Part shown: piece by piece, positions 26,083 through 33,684 of the stretch
How the letters are laid out: each line of letters opens with the position of its first letter
Numbering within the stretch: the stretch's first letter is position 1
DNA from: Chersky-840 sp963764205
GTDB taxonomy: Bacteria > Actinomycetota > Acidimicrobiia > Acidimicrobiales > UBA8190
Assembly (NCBI GenBank): GCA_963764205.1
Contig: CAVXRN010000006.1
Coordinates: 62,001 to 126,000 of the forward strand
Length of the DNA stretch: 64,000 nt
Direction: 5' to 3'
Notes under the pieces: model-generated
What the model saw: the letters and a program-made list of their open reading frames with translations, nothing else
What the model was told of the DNA's origin: nothing
Database searches by the model: none
Translations under genes and position numbers: made by a program

Positions 26083-27311
26083 TCAGCGGGCGCGGCCCAC
26101 CGCCGACTCGGTGTGGATCGGCGGTCTGCCCACGAGCGGTTGGCTGCGCCCGTCCAAGGCTGCCAGCAGCTGTCGGGTCACCGTCGTGCTGTCGAAGGTG
26201 CCGAGGACCCGGGACTGGGACCTGCGACCCCACCCGCGGGCCTCGTCCCGGTGCTCGTAGACGTGTCGCAATAGCGCGGCCGCATGCGGGACCGCGCCTT
26301 GGCCCATTGCTCCCCCGGGCGCGGATGCCACAGAGCATCGGGTTCGTCGGTGGTCGTGGCGACAAGGTCGTAGTCGACGAGGTAGGGGTAGTCATCGGGG
26401 AGGAACTCCGGCGCCGCACCCCATCGGGTGACGATCACGGGCTTGCCCCATGCCGCCGCGTCGAAGGCGCCGAGGCCCCACCCTTCGCCCCGACTGAGCG
26501 AGAGGTAGCAGTCGCCGCGCCGGTGGAGGTCGTCCATCTCCATATCGTTCAGGGTGCGCGTGCTCAGCACGATGTCGGGCAGGTCGCCGCGTCCGGCCAG
26601 CGCTCGCGCCAAGGTGAACCAGCTGGAGCCTTCATGGCGGCCGGTCGGGTGCTCCCCCGCCACGGGGCGGGCCCGGGCCACGAGGTCCTCGGGGGTGGTA
26701 TGGATGACGAGCACCACGTCGTCATCCGCGTCGAAGGCCGTGACGAACGCCTCCACGGCGTCGAGAATCGCCTTGCGGCTGCTCCACGTGCCCACCATGT
26801 ACACGACGAAACGGGAGTCGTCGTCCGGCCTCGCCGCGTCGCGCCCGGGGGTCGTCCCGGGCCGGGCGACGTGGGGAACCACCGCGACGGGCACCGTGAG
26901 GCCCGAGGCGGCGAACACCGCTGCGTTGAAGCGAGAGGGAACCAACACCCGATCGAAGTTGCTGAGGATGTCCAGCCATTCGTCGGGCAGGCGGTCGGTC
27001 TCCCACGTGGTGAACGCCACCAGGAGCCTCCCCTCCGCCTCGTCCGCCATGCGGTCGTGCCAAAAGGGAGGTGCATGCACCACGACGGTGTCGTGCTCGA
27101 CGTCGCGATTGGCGATGTCGCGGTGCACCGCATGGCCGAGATCGGGGTCGGCCAACGGGCCCAGAGGAGCCGGCCACACCGTCGAGGGCCACCCCAACGG
27201 CGTCCAGCACACGGGGACGCCCGCGGTCCGCAACCCGTGCAGATAGGCCTCGCTGGCACATCCGTAGCCCGAGGGCGGGCCGAACGACAACCACCGGATT
27301 CCCTCGGTCAT
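26083..27311 (-). CDS. GT4-type glycosyltransferase, frameshifted near its C-terminus
   Basis: Starts at ATG 27311, overlapping the upstream gene by ATGA. Landmarks: LSFGPPSGYGCASEAYLHGL at the N-terminus, LLVAFTTWETDRLPDEW, DRVLVPSRFNAAVF, FVVYMVGTWSSRKAILDAVEAF and LSLSRGEGWGLGAFDAAAWG with the donor-site Glu. It is a paralogue of the C-terminal half of the next gene. The frame of the core runs to 26178 with a nonsensical Arg/Ser/Thr-rich tail, while the expected ending (HAAALLRHVYEHRDEARGWG...VTRQLLAALDG) continues in another frame to 26083. The break lies at about 26290-26305. It may be a sequencing error or recent mutation; up to about residue 338 the protein is intact. Confidence 0.8.
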
Positions 27312-29377
27312 GACGCGGTCCCACCTGCGATCCCAGTCCCGGGGCCCCGAGCGCGCCGGCCACGAGCTGACCGATGGGAGTCGACGACGGATCGGAACTC
27401 CGCCGCGACGGCGGGCGCCCGGTAGCGCCAGCGGATCTCACGCGCCAGCCCGGCCGCGTGGGCCACGGCCTCCTTGCGGTGGGTGAGCACCCGGCGCAAG
27501 AGCTCGACGGCGTGATCGAGGTCGGGCTCGGCCCAGTGCTGGTCCGGCGCGTAGCTCGGGTAGCCGGCCGGATCGTCCACCGGCACCAGGTCGTAGCGAA
27601 CCAGGTAGTCCGATCCCGCCAGGTAGTCGAGGTGGCCGCCGAACCCTGTCGTCACCACAGGGGTGCCCGCTGCCGCCGCGTCGAACGCTCCCAGCCCCCA
27701 CCCCTCGCTTCGGCACAGTGACACGAAGCAATTGCCGCGCTCGTGCAAGGCGCGCACATCGTCGTCGCTCAGCTCGCGCGTCACGAGCTGCACGGGTGGG
27801 GGGTCGCGGTGACCGGCGAGGAGGCGCGACATCGCCCAGGCGCTCGTGCCGGGCTCGACGGCATGGCGACCTGACGGCGGGGGACAACGCCGGTCGAGGC
27901 GCGAGGTCTTCACGACCAGCAGCACCGGGTCTGCGGACGTGAACGCTCGCAGGTAGGCCTCGACGCTGTGGAAGACGGCCTTGCGTTCGCTCCACTCCGC
28001 AATGGTGTAGAAGACGAAGACCTCCGGCGGGAAGTCCTCCCACCGGTGCGACGTGTGCGAGGACCCTGCCGGTGCCACGTGGGGCACGACCTCCACCGGA
28101 ACCGAGACCGGAGAGGACCGCAGTGCATCGGCGCTGAACCGCGACGGCACCACCACCAGATCGGCGGCGTCGAGGCATCCGATCCAGTGGTCGGGGATGC
28201 GGTCGGTCTCCCATGCCGTGTGTCCCACGAGGAACGCCTCGGGACAGCGCTCCCGGACGGCGGGAAGATATTCGGGCACCAGGTGGGCCACGACCACCTG
28301 GTCCACTCCCTGCGCCGGCAGTGGGAACGGGTCGAGGGCCGGAGGGGGCTGGTAGCCGAGGTCCCACCGACCTCCGGGGACGAAGGGCACCCAGTCGACC
28401 TCCATGCCGGAGTCCTCGAGGGCAGCCCGGCACCGGTCGGCTGCCACGCCGTAGCCGCTCGTCTCGTCGAGCGACAGGTAGATCCAGTTGTCGGCACCCG
28501 CTGCATCGGACGGCGCCGCCACGTGCGCACCCGTGGCGCGGTCCGCGGCGCTGTCCACGTCGACGAGATAGGGGCGGGCCAGCTCAGCGAAGGTCGTGGC
28601 TGCCCGCCGGACCGCCGACGGCGTGCACCACCCCTCGTGGGCGGGGCTGAAGTCGCGGCGGCCGCGCTCCCACCACAGGTGGGCCCAGAGGTGGATGCTC
28701 GACGTCGTCGGGGGGATCGGGTGCCGCTCCTCGAACAGCCGGGCCAGGCCGGACGGGTCCGAGGGGAAGGGGAAGAACGTCGACGCCGGCTCGACGTGGA
28801 CGGCGTCGGGCATCTCCTCGCTCAGCTCCTGCGAGAGAAATCCGCTGTGGTTGCTCCACGTCCCGTCGAGGGCGTCGGCCATTCGCTCCCGCCACGTCCG
28901 TGCGAACGTCGATCCCGGCTCCGCCATGAGCAGTGCGTTGCACAGCGAGGGCCGGGATTCTCCCGTGCGCTCGTCTCGGACCGGTGGCTCGGCACCGATC
29001 ACGAAGCGGCGCTGGAAGAGATCGGGTCGCAACGGCCTCACGAAGACGGTGTCGATGTCGGCGTACACGCCGCCGTGCTCGATGAGAGCGTCGAGGCGGA
29101 CGAAGTCGGCGTGATGGGCGTACCGATACGAAGGGGGGACGGCTCCCAGCGAATAGTCGGCCGCCGCGACGTCGGGCACCAGATCTACCTCGTTGAGACG
29201 CAGGTGCGGTGCCACGCGCTCCCACCATGGGCCCCAGGGCAGGTGCTTGTAGTGGAAGTAGATGACGTCGGGCTCGAGCACCCGTCGGCACGACTCCACC
29301 GACAGGTAGTGGACGAAATGAAACGGCTTGCGCTGCTCCCGCAGGCCGAAGACCACGTGGACGATGTTCGGAATCAT
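27308..29377 (-). CDS. two-domain glycosyltransferase: GT32-like N-terminus fused to GT4-like C-terminus
   Basis: A 689-residue fusion. Residues about 1-265 form a GT32-type (capsular polysaccharide/sugar-binding DxD) domain: IPNIVHVVFGLREQ, YRYAHHADFVRLDALIEHGG then VYADIDTVF with the DxD metal site. Residues about 300-670 form a GT4 domain: WIYLSLDETSGYGVAADRC, VGHTAWETDRIPDHW, LVVVPSRFSADAL, FVSLCRSEGWGLGAFDAAAAG. The fusion suggests two successive sugar additions by one polypeptide. It is the first gene of the minus-strand set GT32-GT4, GT4, PqqD, with ATGA overlap to the next gene. It begins three bases after the TetR stop, so could be read from upstream too. Confidence 0.85.
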   Translation of the reverse strand: MIPNIVHVVFGLREQRKPFHFVHYLSVESCRRVLEPDVIYFHYKHLPWGPWWERVAPHLRLNEVDLVPDVAAADYSLGAVPPSYRYAHHADFVRLDALIEHGGVYADIDTVFVRPLRPDLFQRRFVIGAEPPVRDERTGESRPSLCNALLMAEPGSTFARTWRERMADALDGTWSNHSGFLSQELSEEMPDAVHVEPASTFFPFPSDPSGLARLFEERHPIPPTTSSIHLWAHLWWERGRRDFSPAHEGWCTPSAVRRAATTFAELARPYLVDVDSAADRATGAHVAAPSDAAGADNWIYLSLDETSGYGVAADRCRAALEDSGMEVDWVPFVPGGRWDLGYQPPPALDPFPLPAQGVDQVVVAHLVPEYLPAVRERCPEAFLVGHTAWETDRIPDHWIGCLDAADLVVVPSRFSADALRSSPVSVPVEVVPHVAPAGSSHTSHRWEDFPPEVFVFYTIAEWSERKAVFHSVEAYLRAFTSADPVLLVVKTSRLDRRCPPPSGRHAVEPGTSAWAMSRLLAGHRDPPPVQLVTRELSDDDVRALHERGNCFVSLCRSEGWGLGAFDAAAAGTPVVTTGFGGHLDYLAGSDYLVRYDLVPVDDPAGYPSYAPDQHWAEPDLDHAVELLRRVLTHRKEAVAHAAGLAREIRWRYRAPAVAAEFRSVVDSHRSARGRRARGPGTGIAGGTAS

Positions 29378-29380
29378 CGC

Positions 29381-29950
29381 TCAGCCTCCGCCGGCCACCG
29401 CCCGTAGCCCGGCCATGGACTGCCGCATGACCTCCGCGAGCTCCCGGTCGTCGTCCCCGCCCGACCACGATTCGATGGCGACGCGCAAGACCGTCATCCC
29501 CAACTCGGCCGCCAGGCTGGCCTGCGGCTCGCCCACCCCGCGGTGGTGCAGAGCCCGTGCCACGGCCGCGGCGTAGTCGGCCAGCTTGGCCAACTCCCGC
29601 TCCCGCAGCTCCGGGGTGGCGGCGATGACGATGTACCGCTGGTGGGTCAGGTCCCGGCGGCCCTCACCCAACATGGCGGCAGCGGCGTCAAGCCCGCCGG
29701 CAACGGCGTCGAGGGGCCCGTCCTCGGGGGGCGCACCCACCACGCCGGCAACGATGCGCTCCTGGAGCAGGGCGGACCCGCCGAAGAGCACTTCACGCTT
29801 GTCCGCGAAGTGCCGGAAGAACGTGCGCTCGGTCAGCCCGGCCCGCGCCGCGATCTGCGCCGCCGTGGTCTGGTCGAACCCCCGCTCCGAATACAGCGCG
29901 AGAGCCGCTTCCTGCAGGCGCCCGCGACTGTCCGGCTGCCATCGACCCAT
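29381..29950 (-). CDS. TetR-family transcriptional repressor
   Basis: Start chosen at 29950 (MGRWQPDSRGRLQEAALALY), giving a 189-residue protein with the N-terminal helix-turn-helix at about 20-55 (FDQTTAAQIAARAGLTERTFFRHFADK), the conserved TetR pattern. The C-terminal part is the ligand domain, all helical, unassigned. It is divergent from an SDR/epimerase-like gene with an 85-bp gap holding two matched palindromes, so it most likely represses itself and that gene. Its stop is three bases before the start of the GT32-GT4 gene. Longer in-frame starts would run through the operators and are disfavoured. Confidence 0.85.
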   Translation of the reverse strand: MGRWQPDSRGRLQEAALALYSERGFDQTTAAQIAARAGLTERTFFRHFADKREVLFGGSALLQERIVAGVVGAPPEDGPLDAVAGGLDAAAAMLGEGRRDLTHQRYIVIAATPELRERELAKLADYAAAVARALHHRGVGEPQASLAAELGMTVLRVAIESWSGGDDDRELAEVMRQSMAGLRAVAGGG

Positions 29951-29967
29951 GATCCAGATCCTACCGT

Positions 29968-29982
29968 TGACAGTCACTGACA
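29968..29982. promoter_or_regulatory. 15-bp palindrome, candidate TetR operator 1
   Basis: TGACAGTCACTGACA has six of seven arm positions complementary around a central C. It lies between the divergent TetR and SDR starts, 18 bp upstream of the TetR ATG. Confidence 0.6.
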
Positions 29983-29997
29983 TCCCATCTAGATTGA

Positions 29998-30012
29998 TGG
30001 CAGTTACTGACA
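29998..30012. promoter_or_regulatory. 15-bp palindrome, candidate TetR operator 2
   Basis: TGGCAGTTACTGACA matches operator 1 at 13 of 15 positions and is again palindromic at six of seven arm pairs. Centres are 30 bp apart, close to three helical turns. It is about 24 bp before the SDR start. Confidence 0.6.
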
Positions 30013-30035
30013 TCGGTAAGTGCGGAGGTTCTGCC

Positions 30036-30953
30036 ATGAGAGTATTCGTCACCGGCGCATCGGGCTGGATCGGCTCGGCCGTGGTGCCCGAGCTGCTGGG
30101 TGCCGGCCACGAGGTGGTCGGCCTGGCCCGCTCCGAGACATCGGCGCAGCGGCTCGAGGAAGCGGGCGCCATCGTGCAGCGAGGCGACCTCGAGGACCCC
30201 GACGGTCTGGCCAAGGCGGCGGCGGACTCCGACGGCGTGATCCACCTCGCGTTTCAGCACGAGATCGCCTTCAGCGGGAACTTCGCCGTCGCCGCGACGG
30301 CCGACCGGCGAGCCGTGGAGGCCATGGGCGCGGCCTTGGCCGATTCCGACCGGCCCTTCGTGCTCGCCTCGGGCCTGCTCGGGATGAAGGCCGGTCGGGT
30401 GGCCACCGAGGACGACGGGCTCGTGCCCGGTGCCGAGGTTCGGGCCCACCCCGCCGGGCGCAGAGCGGCCACCGCCCTGCTGACGCTGTCCCTGGCGGGC
30501 ACGGGCGTCCGCTCGTCGGTGCTGCGCTTTCCCCCGACGGTCCACGGCGACGGCGACGGCGGGTTCATGGCCACCCTCGTCGGGATCGCCCGCCAGCGGG
30601 GCGCGGCCGGATACGTGGGGGACGGCACCAACCGCTGGCCGGCCGTGCACCGCTCCGACGCGGCCCGGCTGGCCCGCCTGGCCGTCGAAGGTGCCCCCGC
30701 CGGTTCGGTCCTCCACGCGGTGGCGGACGAAGGCGTGGCCCTCCGTGCCGTCGCCGAGGCGATGGGCCGCCACCTCGGCATCCCCACTGTGTCGGTCGCG
30801 CCTGCCGACGCCGCCGACCACTTCGCTCACCTGGGCCACTTCGTCGGCGTGGACTGCCCCGCCACCGCGGCGATCACCCGGGAGCTACTCGCGTGGGGGC
30901 CGACCGGGCCGAGCCTCCTCGACGATCTCGCGCAGGATCACTACTACCGCTGA
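30036..30953 (+). CDS. NAD(P)-dependent epimerase / extended-SDR family protein
   Basis: A 305-residue protein. CGGAGG eight bases upstream supports ATG 30036. The Rossmann nucleotide-binding motif VTGASGWIGSAVVPELLGAGH is at 4-24. The usual YxxxK is not obvious: the corresponding region reads HPAGRRAAT, as in atypical NAD(P)-binding NmrA/epimerase-like members. Later VHRSDAARLARLA is typical of these proteins. Under probable control of the divergent TetR, a pairing common for stress- or xenobiotic-inducible reductases. Ends one base before the stop of the opposing FGE gene. Substrate unknown. Confidence 0.8.
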   Translation: MRVFVTGASGWIGSAVVPELLGAGHEVVGLARSETSAQRLEEAGAIVQRGDLEDPDGLAKAAADSDGVIHLAFQHEIAFSGNFAVAATADRRAVEAMGAALADSDRPFVLASGLLGMKAGRVATEDDGLVPGAEVRAHPAGRRAATALLTLSLAGTGVRSSVLRFPPTVHGDGDGGFMATLVGIARQRGAAGYVGDGTNRWPAVHRSDAARLARLAVEGAPAGSVLHAVADEGVALRAVAEAMGRHLGIPTVSVAPADAADHFAHLGHFVGVDCPATAAITRELLAWGPTGPSLLDDLAQDHYYR

Positions 30954-31894
30954 CTACGTCGACACACCGCTGCTGACACAACACCGGAACCCGATGTGAC
31001 ACGTCGCGGTGTCCACGGCTTCGGGCTGCCGGGCGGCGGGCCGGAATCGGAGGCAGTAGTTCGGAGCACACAGATGGGAACCACCCTTGATGACTTTGCG
31101 GCCGAAACGCTCGCCCGGTGCCGCCGAGCGCTGCGCCATCGAGAGGTGGTCGCGACCCTCGCCCGGCGCACAACACGCATGCACCGGGCGGTGCTGGTCC
31201 TGCCACCAGTCGTCGGTCCATTCCCACACGTTGCCCGCCATGTCGAGCAACCCGTAGCCGTTCGGCGCGAACGCGCCGACCGGCGAGGTGGCTTCGTAGC
31301 CGTCGAGGACGAGGTTTTGCCAGGGGAAGTCCCCCTGCCACGTGTTCGCCATCTGCCGGCCGTCGGGGAAGGGGTCGAGCCCCCACGTGTAGTGCGCCGA
31401 CTCGTCGAGGCCGCCCCGGGCCGCCAACTCCCATTCCGCTTCGGTCGGTAGTCGAGCCCCGCGCCAGGCCGCGTACGCCTCGGCATCCTCGAGGCTCACC
31501 TGCACGACCGGGTGGTCGTCCAATCCGTCGAGATCGCTGTCGGGCCCTCTCGGGCATCGCCAACTCGCACCGGGTACATAGGCCCACCATCGCGTGGCGT
31601 CATGGAGGGGAACCGGCCCATCTGGCTTCTGGAACACGAGCCCGCCGGGAATCAACAGGTCCTCGCGCGCCCGGGGTAGTCCTGCGGATTAAGCGGACGC
31701 TCCGCCACGGTGACGTAGTCGGTCTCCGCCACGAATCGTGCGAAGTCGGCATTGGTCACCGGGTGACGGTCGATCCAGAAGTCCTCCACGGCCTCCCGGT
31801 GGATCGGAGCCTCTTCGGGGTAGAAACGGTCCGAGCCCATCAGGAACTGCTGTCCGGGAATTCGCACCATCCCGGTCGGGACGTCAGAGGTCAT
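30954..31894 (-). CDS. formylglycine-generating enzyme (SUMF1/FGE-sulfatase domain), frameshifted
   Basis: Two abutting frames make one FGE-like protein. The first part, from ATG 31894 (MVRIPGQQFLMGSDRFYPEE...FWIDRHPVTNADFARFV), runs to about 31670; the rest (IPGGLVFQKPDGPV...GNVWEWTDDWW...KGGSHLCAPNYCLRFRPAAR...HIGFRC) continues one frame over. The join lies in GGGCGCGCGAGG at 31663-31674 and needs one base restored, giving DYPG-x-AREDLLIPGG. Both copper-binding/active-site Cys of the KGGSHLCAPNYC motif are present. In the family it oxidises the Cys of C-x-P-x-R in sulfatases to formylglycine; a sulfatase with that motif lies at 47503-49860. Confidence 0.8.
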
Positions 31895-32149
31895 TCGTGC
31901 ACGAGTATGAGCATGAGCATGAGGAGGTCACCGTTCGAGGTGCCGAAGGAGCATGGTCGCCCCTCGGGAATGCGTTGATTTCTGGTTGGTGAGCCGATCG
32001 GCATACTAACCTCCGTCCATCGCTGGTCAATCGAGAAGTGCGAGCAGTCGTGACACGTTGACCCTCGATCCGACGAACGGGGGCAGTCTTTCGGTCACCT
32101 CAACCGGTGCGACACCGACCGCGGCATGACCAAGATGAGCAGGTAGCCG

Positions 32150-32803
32150 GTGACCCTCGATCTCATCCTCATCGGTCTCGTTATCACCCTCGAGCCGATC
32201 CCCCTCACTGCGTTCATCTTGGTATTGGCCTCGAAAGGAGGCGTGAGGAAGGGCGCCGCGTTCATCTTCGGATGGCTCCTCTCACTGGCGATCGTGATCG
32301 CCGTCACCGTGCTCGTGACCGGGAACAAGCCACCACAACCGAATACCGCGCCGTCGCTCGGCGCGCTCGCGGCGAAGATCGCCATCGGCGTGGTGCTGGT
32401 GCTGATCGCGGTACGGCAACGCCGGAGGATGGGAAAACCGAAGAAGCCCAAAAAGCCTCCCAAGTGGCAGATCGGCATCGACAACATGTCACCGTGGTAC
32501 GCCATCGGCCTCGCTCCGTTGGTCCAACCGTGGGGCCTCGTGGCGGCCGGCATCGCCGATATCACCGAGGCGAAACTCTCGTCGGTGGAGAGCTACATCG
32601 CGGTCTTCCTCTTCTGCGTCATCGCCACGGGGGCGTACCTGGCCATGGAGCTCTATGCCGGGTTCAGGCCGGCGAAGAGCCAGGCCTTCCTGGCCAGTGT
32701 GAAGACCTGGATCGACGGCCACACCGACCAGGTCATCATCATCGCTTCCCTTGCGCTCGGCTTCTGGCTCATCGGGAAGAGCGTCTACCTGATTGTCACC
32801 TGA
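32150..32803 (+). CDS. GAP-family (Sap-like) integral membrane protein
   Basis: A 217-residue protein, GTG start after AGGTAGCC. Six hydrophobic helices; the N-terminus LDLILIGLVITLEPIPLTAFILVLASKGG and the later SPWYAIGLAPLVQPWGLVAAG follow the actinobacterial GAP/Sap (sulfolipid-addressing, LysE-like) pattern. A lysine/proline-rich cytosolic loop (RRRMGKPKKPKKPPKW) joins helices 3 and 4. Mycobacterial relatives help export glycolipids; the substrate here is unknown. Single gene, with about 250 bp of featureless DNA upstream. Confidence 0.8.
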   Translation: MTLDLILIGLVITLEPIPLTAFILVLASKGGVRKGAAFIFGWLLSLAIVIAVTVLVTGNKPPQPNTAPSLGALAAKIAIGVVLVLIAVRQRRRMGKPKKPKKPPKWQIGIDNMSPWYAIGLAPLVQPWGLVAAGIADITEAKLSSVESYIAVFLFCVIATGAYLAMELYAGFRPAKSQAFLASVKTWIDGHTDQVIIIASLALGFWLIGKSVYLIVT

Positions 32804-32836
32804 TTCCTGCGGGGCTGATCGTCGAGGCGCACACCG

Positions 32837-33613
32837 TTACCGGCCCGATCCCGTGGCGCTCGAGAGCTCCGTGATGAGCTCCTCGATCCGGGCAAGGCGC
32901 CGATCGAGCTCTGTGAGTGTCACTTCGGACGGGATCGGCTCGACCGATGGCTTCTCCTCGGCCTTGTTGGACGCTTGTGCGACGAAGCTCGACGCCACTT
33001 GTGCCGTGATGACGGCCAATGTCAAGAGACCGATCCCCATGACGAAACATGCGGTGACCCGCCCCTGGGGCGTCACCGGGTAGAAGTCGCCGTATCCGAC
33101 CGTAGTGACAGTGACGAACGACCACCAGATCGCATCCCCGAGCGTGTGGATGTTCGAATTGGGGGCGTGGCGCTCGAAGAGATACACGATCACAGCGCCG
33201 TTGAGCACCATCAGTGTCGCGGCCACCAAGAAGCGCACGAGGTTGCCGCGCCGGAAGATCGATCTGACGAGCCGGATGCTGAAGATGACTCGTACCGGCG
33301 GGAAGAACACCGAGGCGATGACGAGTGGGTGCGTGGCCAAATAGTGAAGATGACGCTCCGCCAATAGGGCGCGGATCGTCATGTCGATGCCGTAGATGAC
33401 CGAGACGGCGATTCGCACCGTGAGAGCGATCGTCGAACCATGATGGGCAGAGCCGAAATCATCCGGAGGAACCACGACGATCCACAACGTGAGCAGCGCC
33501 AGGACATCGAGGGGTATCTCGGTCCGTGCGATGTACGAGGCCAAGCGGTCGCTCGGGTCCCCTACGACCTCGTCATTGGAATCTCGACCTGCCTGCTCCA
33601 CGGGGTCGGGCAT
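32837..33613 (-). CDS. voltage-gated-type potassium channel
   Basis: A 258-residue protein with about five to six helices. The pore carries the selectivity filter TVGYGD at 171-176 (SFVTVTTVGYGDFYPVTPQGR), flanked by a pore helix and the last helix (about 187-208). The segment FFPPVRVIFSIRLVRSIFRRGNLVRF near 103-128 has regularly spaced arginines like a reduced voltage sensor. The C-terminal LTELDRRLARIEELITELSS is a probable short coiled coil for tetramer assembly. It is the last gene of the long minus-strand block. K+ conduction is well supported; gating is inference. Confidence 0.88.
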   Translation of the reverse strand: MPDPVEQAGRDSNDEVVGDPSDRLASYIARTEIPLDVLALLTLWIVVVPPDDFGSAHHGSTIALTVRIAVSVIYGIDMTIRALLAERHLHYLATHPLVIASVFFPPVRVIFSIRLVRSIFRRGNLVRFLVAATLMVLNGAVIVYLFERHAPNSNIHTLGDAIWWSFVTVTTVGYGDFYPVTPQGRVTACFVMGIGLLTLAVITAQVASSFVAQASNKAEEKPSVEPIPSEVTLTELDRRLARIEELITELSSATGSGR

Positions 33614-33684
33614 CGTGGCTCAGCGTTCGCTCATATGGCGCGGGCGCGGTGGCGGTGGCTCTTCACGTTCTGTGGTCGAGTCAC

